64,000 bases of DNA from JAOXRU01 sp965247735. GTDB lineage: Bacteria; Bacteroidota; Bacteroidia; Flavobacteriales; Flavobacteriaceae. Below are positions 46,226 through 54,599 of the stretch, piece by piece. Position 1 is the stretch's first letter, and the number at the start of each line of letters is the position of its first letter. The notes beneath the pieces were generated by a model, which searched no databases, was not told where the DNA came from, and worked only from the letters and a program-made list of their open reading frames with translations. Made by a program: the position numbers and the translations under genes. The DNA lies in contig CBDFHN010000002.1 of the NCBI GenBank assembly GCA_965247735.1, positions 3,968,001-4,032,000 of the forward strand, in the 5' to 3' direction.

Positions 46226-47134
46226 CTAGCCATTAATAGCTACAACCTCGTTTATTTTATTAGGAATCATGTCTTTTAGCATAGTTTCTATTCCGCTTTT
46301 AAGTGTAAAAGTAGATGAAGGACAGCCGCTACATGCTCCTTGTAAAATTACATTAACAGTCTTGCTTTCTTTATCATAGGATTTAAACATAATGTTTCCT
46401 CCATCACTTGCAACGGCGGGTTTTATGTATTCTTCTAAAATGTCAATAATTTGTTTTGAAACGTCATCAAGATTTTCTGGACTTGGTGTTTTTTCAATCG
46501 TTGTTGTTTCAGTAGAAACCTTATCAATATTTTCAGTTACAATTTCTTTGGCATCAGCAATATAGTTTCTGATATATTCTCGTAATTCAATTGTAATATC
46601 GTCCCATTCTGCAACATCATATTTGGTTACAGACACATAGTTTTCATCCAAAAACACTTCTTTTACAAAAGGGAATAAGAACAGCCCTTTTGCTAAAGGA
46701 GCTTCTTTGGTATCGTCAATACTTTTAAATTCATAAGGAGCGGCTACTAGTTTTTTATTAGCCACAAATTTTATAACTCCGGGATTAGGTGTGCTTTCTG
46801 CATATATGGTAACTGCAACCTTAATATTTCCTTTTTCTTCTTCCAGAAAGACATTTTTTCCTGAATTTAAATAGTTTGCAATTTGGTCAGCAATTTCATT
46901 TTGTACCTCTGGCCATGAAACAATATCATAACGTTCTATGGCAATAAAATTACCTGAAATGTACACTGTTTTAACAAAGGGAAGATAAAATAGCTGTTGA
47001 GCAATTGGCGAGTTTTTGGCTTCATCAATATTTTTAAATTCGTAGCTATTGTGTTGATTTAGAATAGTGTTTGTCTCAAATTTGAGTATAGATGGGTTGC
47101 TTGTTTCAGCAATTTGTATCTTAAAAGTGGTCAT
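46226..47134 (-). CDS. NifU/Nfu-type iron-sulfur protein with two Nfu N-terminal domains
   Basis: 302 aa from the ATG at 47134 (MTTFKIQIAET). A longer frame exists to 47161, but that codon lies inside the promoter's -7 element, so 47134 is chosen. Two Nfu_N-type domains are in tandem: about 1-95 (NPSILKFETN ... AQQLFYLPFVKTVYI) and about 105-195 (NPGVIKFVANK ... AKGLFLFPFVKEVFL). The C-terminal NifU domain (about 225-302) has DGGNIMF and GACSGCPSS with the CxxC that holds a 4Fe-4S cluster for delivery to targets. It is cytoplasmic. The doubled N-terminal domain is notable, though I believe common in this family. Confidence 0.92.
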   Translation of the reverse strand: MTTFKIQIAETSNPSILKFETNTILNQHNSYEFKNIDEAKNSPIAQQLFYLPFVKTVYISGNFIAIERYDIVSWPEVQNEIADQIANYLNSGKNVFLEEEKGNIKVAVTIYAESTPNPGVIKFVANKKLVAAPYEFKSIDDTKEAPLAKGLFLFPFVKEVFLDENYVSVTKYDVAEWDDITIELREYIRNYIADAKEIVTENIDKVSTETTTIEKTPSPENLDDVSKQIIDILEEYIKPAVASDGGNIMFKSYDKESKTVNVILQGACSGCPSSTFTLKSGIETMLKDMIPNKINEVVAING

Positions 47135-47158
47135 ATGTCGAATTTTACGGTAAAAGTA

Positions 47159-47191
47159 CAAAGATAATAGTTGTAATCACTATATTTACAA
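47159..47191 (-). promoter_or_regulatory. Bacteroidota-type promoter of the Nfu gene
   Basis: On the minus strand: TTG (47191-47189), 22 bases, TATCTTTG (47166-47159), a full consensus match. The ATG at 47134 is 24 bases downstream. It lies in the divergent gap with the choice-of-anchor L gene at 47209. Confidence 0.75.
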
Positions 47192-47208
47192 TGCCTTAAA
47201 ATTTTACT

Positions 47209-49572
47209 ATGAGAAAATGCCCCTTTCTCTGTACATTTTTGTTGGTCATAATTGGCCTACAAGCGCAGGTAAAAACCAATACCTCGTTAACACCTACTCA
47301 ACTCATTAGAGATGTTCTGGTGAATTCTTCATGTGCAGCTACGTCAAATTATCACAGTTATACTGGAACACCTTCTGGATTTAATGGAATTGGCTATTTT
47401 GATAGCAATAGTTCCGATTTTCCTTTTAAGAAAGGAATTGTATTAAGTACTGGTGCTGTTTCTAGTGTAGAAGGACCTAATACAAAAGATATTGGAGATG
47501 GCTTATATGCCTCAGGTTGGAAAGGAGATTCCGATTTAGAGAACATCACCAATACTAAGAACACGGTAAATGCTACCTATTTAGAGTTCGATTTTGTTCC
47601 TTCAATAGATCATATAAGTTTTGATTTTATTTTTGCTTCCGAAGAGTACAATTCTCTTTTTCAATGTTTGTTCTCAGATGTTTTTGCTTTTATATTAACA
47701 GATTCCAAAGGAGTATCTAGAAATCTAGCTTTATTGCCAGGTACAACTACACCAATAAAAGTTACTACAGTACATGGGCAATTAAAAGGCAGTAAATGCG
47801 GACCTATTAATGAAGACTATTTTGACAAATACAACGATCCTATTACATCCGCAACAAACTTTAATGGACAAACAGTTCCTATTTCTGCAAAAGCTGATGT
47901 TGTTCCTGGAGAAAAGTATACTATAAAATTGGTGATTGCAGATCAAATTGATGGGAATTATGATTCTGCTGTATTTTTTGATGCGGGGAGCTTTAATATT
48001 GGTGGTACGCTTGGGGAAGATAAAACGGTTGCTAATGGTACTGCTGGCTGTAATGATGTTCCTGTAGTCTTAAATCCTAATGTAGCAGTTCCTGCTACTT
48101 ATGTGTGGCTAAAAGACGGAGCTGTGTTAGCTGGAGAGACAAGTTCCGAATTATCAGTAACAAGTCCTGGTAAATATGAAGTAAAATATACCTTAACAAA
48201 TGGATGTTTTAGTGAAGATGATATTATTGTAGAGTTTGCTCCTAACCCAAATGTAAAATTGCCAACGGTCTTGCTGTCTTGTGAAACTGATTCTGATGGA
48301 ATAGAGCCGTTTAATTTGAAAACAATTAAGGATGAGTTCGAGAAATCGGCAGATGTTAGCGTTAATTTCTATGAAAATGATGCTTCTATATTAAGTGGTA
48401 CTATTATTAATTCCTTAGAAGGGTATCAAAATAAAAGTAATCCACAATTTATAAAAGCAGAAGTAATTTCTAAATATGGGTGTAAATATTATTATGACAT
48501 AAAATTGCATGTAGATGTTTTTCCTACGTTGAATGTCGATCTAGAAATTTTAGAAGCATGCGATAGTGATGGAGATGGTTTTGCATCATTTAATTTAACG
48601 TCTAAAGAATCTGAAATTACAACTACAGAGGGGTTGATTTTTACTTACTTTTTAAGTAGAAAGGCAGCAGCAGATAATGATGTTTCAGAAAAAATAACAA
48701 ATCCAGGAGGGTATATAAATACCATTTCTGATGAACAAACAATTTTTATAAGAGTGGCCACGCTAAACGAAGAATGCTTTCAGATTATTAATTTACCATT
48801 AACAATAAATGGTATTGAAGAGTCCATAATGCAAGAAGAGTACGTGGTTTGTTTAGCAAATGAAAAAATACCTGTTACGGTTGATATAGAAACAGGATTA
48901 CAAAAAAGCGAATATGATTTTAAATGGTATAAGGGCAAAACAATAGTAGTAGCAAATATATTAGCTAACGAGTCTGATGCTAAGCTGTTGGTAAATGTAA
49001 AAAACACAACGTATTACACTGTTGAGATCATTGATAAAATTACTGGATGCCAATTCGTTAAGTCTACAGTAGTAAAAGCTATTTTACCGCCTGTATCCTT
49101 TACTGCAAAAGTTGCTTCAAAGGCTTTTGCTGGAAACCAGTCTATAGTTGCAGAAGCAAAAGGTGCTGGTGAGTATTTTTATTTTCTAGATGATGGCCCA
49201 CAACAAAAATCTGGAGTTTTTACTAGAGTTGCTCCAGGAGTTCATAAAGTATCTGTTGTAGATTCGTACAATTGTGGAATTCAGACTATTGAAGTGACTG
49301 TTATTGATTATCCAAGGTATTTTAGTCCTAATGGAGATGGGGTTAATGATACATGGGATATTTTTAATGCATTAGAATTACCTAGTAATGGAACAGTATT
49401 TGTGTTTGATAAATATGGGAAATTAATAAAAAAACTATCTTCGCAAAATAATGGCTGGGATGGAACGTTAAATGGTAAGGAACTTCCTTCTGATGATTAC
49501 TGGTTCAGAATTGTTTATTCAGAAGAAGGGACTAAGAAAGTCATTAACGGGCACTTTGCGTTAAAAAGATAA
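47209..49572 (+). CDS. Choice-of-anchor L domain protein with T9SS type B sorting domain
   Basis: 787 aa. Signal peptide to about LQAQ. The choice-of-anchor L domain (about 30-265) has GTPSGFNGIGYFD, FPFKKGIVLSTG, YLEFDFVP, FDFIFASEEYN, FSDVFAFILTD and YTIKLVIADQIDGNYDSAVF in order. The middle holds several Ig-like beta domains with regularly spaced Cys and ACDSDGDGFASFNL-type segments. The C-terminal ~90 residues are a T9SS type B sorting domain (YFSPNGDGVNDTWDIF ... GHFALKR). It should be exported through SprA and surface-exposed; function unknown. A PorP/SprF gene follows after 89 bp. It is paralogous to the gene at 50904. Confidence 0.9.
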   Translation: MRKCPFLCTFLLVIIGLQAQVKTNTSLTPTQLIRDVLVNSSCAATSNYHSYTGTPSGFNGIGYFDSNSSDFPFKKGIVLSTGAVSSVEGPNTKDIGDGLYASGWKGDSDLENITNTKNTVNATYLEFDFVPSIDHISFDFIFASEEYNSLFQCLFSDVFAFILTDSKGVSRNLALLPGTTTPIKVTTVHGQLKGSKCGPINEDYFDKYNDPITSATNFNGQTVPISAKADVVPGEKYTIKLVIADQIDGNYDSAVFFDAGSFNIGGTLGEDKTVANGTAGCNDVPVVLNPNVAVPATYVWLKDGAVLAGETSSELSVTSPGKYEVKYTLTNGCFSEDDIIVEFAPNPNVKLPTVLLSCETDSDGIEPFNLKTIKDEFEKSADVSVNFYENDASILSGTIINSLEGYQNKSNPQFIKAEVISKYGCKYYYDIKLHVDVFPTLNVDLEILEACDSDGDGFASFNLTSKESEITTTEGLIFTYFLSRKAAADNDVSEKITNPGGYINTISDEQTIFIRVATLNEECFQIINLPLTINGIEESIMQEEYVVCLANEKIPVTVDIETGLQKSEYDFKWYKGKTIVVANILANESDAKLLVNVKNTTYYTVEIIDKITGCQFVKSTVVKAILPPVSFTAKVASKAFAGNQSIVAEAKGAGEYFYFLDDGPQQKSGVFTRVAPGVHKVSVVDSYNCGIQTIEVTVIDYPRYFSPNGDGVNDTWDIFNALELPSNGTVFVFDKYGKLIKKLSSQNNGWDGTLNGKELPSDDYWFRIVYSEEGTKKVINGHFALKR

Positions 49573-49661
49573 CATGAATAGAGCATGTTGGAATTATTAT
49601 TTTCTTAAGTTAAGAATGAATCGTAAAGCGTCAGTATCCGTTAAAAACAATTGATAAACAC

Positions 49662-50651
49662 ATGAAACTAACAATTTTAACACTTTTTTCTTTTTTCTGT
49701 ATTTCATTTAGTACCGCGCAAGAAGGATTACCTGTATACTTTGATTACTTATCGGATAATTATTATTTGATTCATCCATCTATGGCTGGAATAAGTGAAG
49801 GTGGAAAAGTAAGAGCTACTGCTCGTAAACAATGGTTCGATGTAGATAATGCACCAAGTTTGCAAACAATTAATGCAAACATGAGATTTGGAGAGCAAAG
49901 TGGAGCCGGAGTTATTCTTTTTAACGATGCTAATGGATACCATTCACAAACAGGATTAAAACTTACTTATGCACATCATCTTAAAATGGGTGGTGATTTT
50001 AGAGTTTTAAATCAATTGTCTTTTGGGCTTAGTGCTGGAATAATCCAAAGTAGTTTAGATGAGTCAGAATTTGTGTCTTTAATTCCAGATGCAGCAATTA
50101 CAAATACAAAAACTAGTGTAAGCTACTATAATGTAGATTTTGGAATGTCTTATAATTTCTTAGAATTTTATGCTCATTTTACTGTGCTTAATGCTTTAGG
50201 AACCGGTAGGGATTTATATACAGCAGTGGAATCTAATAACCTAAGAAAATACTTGGTGTCTGTTGGTTATGTGTTTGGAAAAGATATTTGGCAGATAGAA
50301 CCTTCCATATTGTTTCAGAATACTGATGCTACAGCTGAAAAAGAGCTGGATCTTAATGCCAAAGTATACCGAAAAATGGATTTTGGAAAAGTGTGGGGAG
50401 GACTTTCTTATAGAAGAAGTTTTGGAGGAGCAGAATTTAACAACAATGGAACAATTGAATCTCAGAAACTTCAATTGCTTTCTCCGATATTAGGCGCTAA
50501 TTATAACAAATTTGTATTTGCTTATACCTATACCTATGAAATGGGAAATGTAAAGTTTGCTAATGGAGGTTTTCATCAGATTACTTTAGGTTATAACTTT
50601 GGACAACCAAAGAAACGTTATGATTGCAACTGTCCAGCAGTAAATTATTAA
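49662..50651 (+). CDS. PorP/SprF family type IX secretion membrane protein
   Basis: 329 aa with a signal peptide (to about FSTAQ). The mature start YFDYLSDNYYLIHPSMAGISEGGKVR fits the family's N..NPA.AG region. Barrel strands follow to HQITLGYNFGQPKKRYDCNCPAVNY; the Cys pair in the extended tail is unusual against the neighbour at 42351. It probably serves the choice-of-anchor L proteins on either side. A terminator follows, so it closes the transcript that starts with the 47209 gene. Confidence 0.9.
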   Translation: MKLTILTLFSFFCISFSTAQEGLPVYFDYLSDNYYLIHPSMAGISEGGKVRATARKQWFDVDNAPSLQTINANMRFGEQSGAGVILFNDANGYHSQTGLKLTYAHHLKMGGDFRVLNQLSFGLSAGIIQSSLDESEFVSLIPDAAITNTKTSVSYYNVDFGMSYNFLEFYAHFTVLNALGTGRDLYTAVESNNLRKYLVSVGYVFGKDIWQIEPSILFQNTDATAEKELDLNAKVYRKMDFGKVWGGLSYRRSFGGAEFNNNGTIESQKLQLLSPILGANYNKFVFAYTYTYEMGNVKFANGGFHQITLGYNFGQPKKRYDCNCPAVNY

Positions 50652-50675
50652 AAATAAATGAAATCTATATTTTTT

Positions 50676-50703
50676 AAGTCTCACTAAGTTTAGTGAGGCT
50701 TTT
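50676..50703 (+). terminator. Rho-independent terminator after PorP/SprF gene
   Basis: An 11-bp stem (AAGTCTCACTA / TAGTGAGGCTT, one G-T pair) with an AGTT loop and a short T stretch. It lies 24 bp after the stop codon. Confidence 0.75.
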
Positions 50704-50903
50704 GTTGTTTTGATACTGCTTTTAACAGTGTTTTTTTACTTTTAATAGTGCTTCCTTAATTATAAAATTTTTAGTTTTAAATTTATGCTTATCTTTTGCA
50801 AATAATTAAAACAAAATATAAATAGTTTGAATGGGCTATTTGTCATTGGGTTAGTTGATTAATCAATTTATAATTGTCAAGAAAATACAATAGAGACAAG
50901 GAG

Positions 50904-53048
50904 ATGAAGAGTAAAGTGAGGAAATGTTGTTTATTTATTTTTGGACTATTTACCATTGGTCTTACAGCACAAGTTACTGTAGATGATAGTTCGTATACTA
51001 TAGAACAACTGGTGGATAATGTTTTAATTGGGGGCACATGCTCTCAAACTTCTAATTGGAATTCTTATACAGGTACGGCTCATGGGTTTAATGGTATTGG
51101 ATATTTTAATAAAAACGGGAGTAATTTTCCTTTTGATGAAGGAATAGTACTTACTACCGGTAGCGCTGTCAATGCAGCTGGGCCTAATACTTCTATATTA
51201 GAGGATGGTAATGGTCTAGAGAATTTATGGGGCGGAGACAAAGACCTAGCCGATATTATAGGAGCTACTGATCCAAGTGAGTTAAACAACACCACGTTTA
51301 TAGAATTTGATTTTGTACCAATTTCTGATGCAATGAGTTTTAATTTTATTTTTGCTTCTGAAGAATATTCAGATAATTATCCTTGTACTTTTTCAGATGT
51401 ATTTGCTTTTATTTTAACAGATGAAAACGGTGTATCTGAAAATCTGGCAGTACTTCCTAATGCTGCAAAAACGCCAATTAAAGTCACCACAATACATCCA
51501 AAAATTGAACACGCTAACGGTAATTGTGAAGCTGTTAATGAAGAGTATTATAACGGAGATAATGGAACTACTGCTCCCATAAATTTTAACGGACAAACAA
51601 AAGAGTTTACTGCAAGTGCAACAGTTGTTCCTGGTAAAACTTACCATATAAAAATGGTTATTGCCGATTTTAGTGATGGTAGTTTAGATAGTGCCGTATT
51701 TTTGAAAGCTGGTAGTTTTAATACAGGGGTATATTTAGGAGAAGACAGAACACTAACGGGTGATAATCCTTTATGTAACTCTTATGAATTAGATGCAACT
51801 TTAGTTAGTGCAATAGGGTATCTCTGGTATAAAGATGGTGTTCAGTTAACGGAAGATATTTATGGAAATCCATTAACTGGAGGTATTGTTGATAACACCT
51901 TGGAGGTGGATGAGACAGGAGTGTATAAAGTAGAAGCTATTGTATCACTAATGCCTTACTGTTCTTTTGAAGATGAAATTTCATTAAAGTTTGTTGCACC
52001 ACCTGCTTTTTCTGCTTTTAACGGAGATCAGGTTTTGTGTGAATTGGATGGAGACAAATCTGAAACATTTAATCTTCGCCTTAATGAAACCGATTTGTTA
52101 GGAGCTGGATTGGATGCAGGTATTTATCAATTTTCTTATTTTATATCTGCAGCCGATGCTAATGCAAATATTAATGCAATATCCAATCCTGAGGCTTACG
52201 TGTCTGGAGATAAAACAATACATGTAAGGTTATTTGCAAGCGAAGATTGTTTTGAGCTCACATCCTTTGAGCTGCAAGTAAAAGACCCAGGAGTTGTTAA
52301 TGATCTTGATCAGAGTTATAACCTCTGCCTTGATAGATTTGGTGGTGCAAAATCTTCAATACTGTTAGATATCAATATGGATCCTGCAATTTTTGATTTT
52401 CAGTGGTATCAAGGAGAAGAGGTAACTGCTGGAAATTTACTGTATGGAGAAGATGAAGGAGTTTTTGAAGTAGATATACCTGGAGATTATACTATAAAAA
52501 TCACACATAGAACAATTGGTTGTGAATTTCTAAGAGCGACAAAAGTAATTGGAATTTCGCCTCCTACTAGTGTGGAGATAAAATTAATATCAAAACGCTT
52601 TGTTGAAAAAAACAAAATTGAAGTAATTGCTACTGGAAATACAACTTATGAGTATAAGCTAGATGATGGTGTGTACCAAAGTAGTCCGATTTTTGATGAT
52701 TTAAGTCCAGGAAAGCATACTATTTATGTAAGAGATATTTACCAATGTTCTGAAGTGCAAGAGACAATTACTATTGTAGATTTTCCTAATTTTTTCACTC
52801 CAAATGGAGATAATGTTAATGAAGAATGGAATTTACAAGGAGGAGAAACATTACAAGCATATACTGTCGCTGTTTTTGATAGGTATGGAACATTGTTGAA
52901 AGTGTTAAATAATAAAATGTTTAATGGTTGGGATGGTACTTATAATGGTAAGAAAATGCCAGCAGATGATTATTGGTTTAGAATAAGTTATAGAGATGAA
53001 GAAGGAAATCTAGAGGGGTTTAATAGCCATTTTGCTTTAAAAAGATAG
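50904..53048 (+). CDS. Choice-of-anchor L domain protein with T9SS type B sorting domain (second copy)
   Basis: 714 aa from the ATG at 50904 (MKSKVRKCC), which leads straight into a signal peptide ending near LTAQ; upstream in-frame TTG codons would spoil it. The choice-of-anchor L domain has the same ordered motifs as the 47209 gene: GTAHGFNGIGYFN, FPFDEGIVLTTG, FIEFDFVP, FNFIFASEEYS, FSDVFAFILTD and YHIKMVIADFSDGSLDSAVF. Ig-like segments follow, then a type B sorting domain (FFTPNGDNVNEEWNLQ ... SHFALKR). The paralogy over the full length suggests duplication around the PorP/SprF gene. It has its own transcript, because a terminator lies upstream. Confidence 0.9.
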   Translation: MKSKVRKCCLFIFGLFTIGLTAQVTVDDSSYTIEQLVDNVLIGGTCSQTSNWNSYTGTAHGFNGIGYFNKNGSNFPFDEGIVLTTGSAVNAAGPNTSILEDGNGLENLWGGDKDLADIIGATDPSELNNTTFIEFDFVPISDAMSFNFIFASEEYSDNYPCTFSDVFAFILTDENGVSENLAVLPNAAKTPIKVTTIHPKIEHANGNCEAVNEEYYNGDNGTTAPINFNGQTKEFTASATVVPGKTYHIKMVIADFSDGSLDSAVFLKAGSFNTGVYLGEDRTLTGDNPLCNSYELDATLVSAIGYLWYKDGVQLTEDIYGNPLTGGIVDNTLEVDETGVYKVEAIVSLMPYCSFEDEISLKFVAPPAFSAFNGDQVLCELDGDKSETFNLRLNETDLLGAGLDAGIYQFSYFISAADANANINAISNPEAYVSGDKTIHVRLFASEDCFELTSFELQVKDPGVVNDLDQSYNLCLDRFGGAKSSILLDINMDPAIFDFQWYQGEEVTAGNLLYGEDEGVFEVDIPGDYTIKITHRTIGCEFLRATKVIGISPPTSVEIKLISKRFVEKNKIEVIATGNTTYEYKLDDGVYQSSPIFDDLSPGKHTIYVRDIYQCSEVQETITIVDFPNFFTPNGDNVNEEWNLQGGETLQAYTVAVFDRYGTLLKVLNNKMFNGWDGTYNGKKMPADDYWFRISYRDEEGNLEGFNSHFALKR

Positions 53049-53071
53049 CTTTTATAAGTATATTATATTGT

Positions 53072-53102
53072 AAAAGGCGATATTGAAAAATATCGCCTTT
53101 TG
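53072..53102. terminator. Bidirectional terminator between convergent genes
   Basis: A perfect stem AAAAGGCGATATT / AATATCGCCTTTT with a GAAA loop and T/A runs on both sides. It serves both the plus-strand choice-of-anchor L gene and the minus-strand VWA gene. Confidence 0.9.
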
Positions 53103-53125
53103 TTTAATTTTACTATTATATATTT

Positions 53126-54286
53126 TTAGTTCCAAGTGTAATTTTTCTTAACTGCTTGCTTTTTTATTGCTTTTATCATTGCGCTTTCTAAAGCTTCTCC
53201 AGCGCTTTCTTTTTTGTTTTTGCTAATAAAAGCAGTCCTTTTTTTGTTTAATTCTTGAATTTTTTCTTGAATAGCAGTCCGTTCTTTTGTTTTAATACTG
53301 ATGTAATTTTTTAGTTCTTCTGTGGACTTGTTACGAAGCTCTGATGGCAGTTGACTTTGATTTAAATTTTTATAACTAAATTTTTTGTCTTTTGAAGCAT
53401 CTACCAAATCCCATGATTTATTATGGTAAAGAGAAGAACTCTTGCTTACTGCTCTTTTTACAATTACCGCTTCGTTTAATTCTGATGCATTAGCATCTTG
53501 TTTAGCTTGCATTTTCATTTTTGAAGCACCAATACTACCATACCTAATATAGGTTTTGTTTAGTCTAGTGTTTAACTTTATGATGATATCATCATATGGA
53601 GTTGCTATTTCTATAATTTCTTTATTATGATCTATAGCCATATAGTCACCTCCAGTAATAATGGCACCATGTTTCCATTTGGTATTAATTCCCGTATTGA
53701 AATTTCCACAATAAATGGTATTTACTACCACGTCTTTTTCTTTGGCATTAATTGCTGATGAGGTATAAGATACTTTTCCTTGGTCAAAAGCTTCATTTCC
53801 TGCTATAAAAATTAGTTTTAGATCATCTGCATCATTTCCCCACTCTAATTGGTTTAGGGAAGTTTGAATTACTTCACCACAAAATTCGCTGCCCCCATTG
53901 GTGACTAATGAAAATAATTTTTCTGAAATTTCGTCTAAATCACTGTTAAATCCTAGAACTTGTCTAATGTAACCTTCTCTAGAAGATAAGTTGTCATTTC
54001 CATATTCATAAAGCGCAATTTTTAGGTTTGGTGTATTTCCTTGACATTTTGCATAAGATAGTTCGTTTACAATATCCCAAAGTTGCGATTTTGCTTGATT
54101 AATTAATCCATCCATGCTGTTGCTTGTGTCTAGTAGTAAAGCTACTTTTACATCCCTTTTTTTTGCAGTTTTGGATTTTGCTTTAGCAATAGGATTAATA
54201 GTGTTGGTTGTTTTTGTACTACTATGTCCAATCGTAATTGTTAAACTAAGTAGTGCTAATGCTGTTATTTGTTTAATGTTTTTCAT
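53126..54286 (-). CDS. Secreted von Willebrand factor A domain protein
   Basis: 386 aa. Signal peptide to about residue 22, then a basic linker (AKAKSKTAKKRD) and a VWA domain (about 46-245). The metal-dependent adhesion site is intact: DTSNS (D53, S55, S57), and the later SLVTNGGSEFCGEV and IFIAGNEAFDQG segments fit the Thr and Asp positions. The C-terminal ~130 residues are Lys/Glu/Ser-rich and probably helical (TKERTAIQEKIQELNKKRTAF). No sorting domain or membrane anchor is seen, so it is probably periplasmic. Function unknown. It is divergent from the histidine kinase gene and convergent with the 50904 gene. Confidence 0.82.
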   Translation of the reverse strand: MKNIKQITALALLSLTITIGHSSTKTTNTINPIAKAKSKTAKKRDVKVALLLDTSNSMDGLINQAKSQLWDIVNELSYAKCQGNTPNLKIALYEYGNDNLSSREGYIRQVLGFNSDLDEISEKLFSLVTNGGSEFCGEVIQTSLNQLEWGNDADDLKLIFIAGNEAFDQGKVSYTSSAINAKEKDVVVNTIYCGNFNTGINTKWKHGAIITGGDYMAIDHNKEIIEIATPYDDIIIKLNTRLNKTYIRYGSIGASKMKMQAKQDANASELNEAVIVKRAVSKSSSLYHNKSWDLVDASKDKKFSYKNLNQSQLPSELRNKSTEELKNYISIKTKERTAIQEKIQELNKKRTAFISKNKKESAGEALESAMIKAIKKQAVKKNYTWN

Positions 54287-54599
54287 GAGTTTGTATTTAT
54301 TGTTTTTTAGCGGTTACATGCTGTTCGCTATTAATATTTTTTTTTGATGATAAAGTTTTTAGCATGCTCGTTTCATAATCTTAAGTTTTGATAGGTTAAA
54401 ATTAGAACCAAACTATTTCTTATAAAAAGTAGAATGCGTGTAGTGGTCTTATGAGTGAGGTAATGAGACATATGAATTAGTAAAGCGTGATTTTTGATCC
54501 TTTCTTAAGTTGTTTTAGGAGAATACACATTTTTTAGTATGCATAAAAGTGATTAGCTTTAGCCTGGAATAAAGTATTCCGTTTTAAAGTTTAGAGGAA
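54287..54599 (+). other. Divergent intergenic region between VWA and histidine kinase genes
   Basis: 313 bp without coding character. It must hold the promoters of both genes. No perfect TAnnTTTG was found; TAGCTTTA at about 54554-54561 is the nearest on the plus strand. A short perfect inverted repeat, GGAATA-AAG-TATTCC, lies at 54566-54580, 20 bp before the kinase ATG. Confidence 0.45.

Noticed and set aside
47135..47161. Longer start of the Nfu-type gene at 47161
   Set aside because: The codon sits in the -7 element of a consensus promoter; the next ATG gives the expected N-terminus.
50874..50903. TTG start extending the second choice-of-anchor L protein by ten residues
   Set aside because: It adds a charged stretch before the signal peptide; the ATG at 50904 gives a normal signal peptide.
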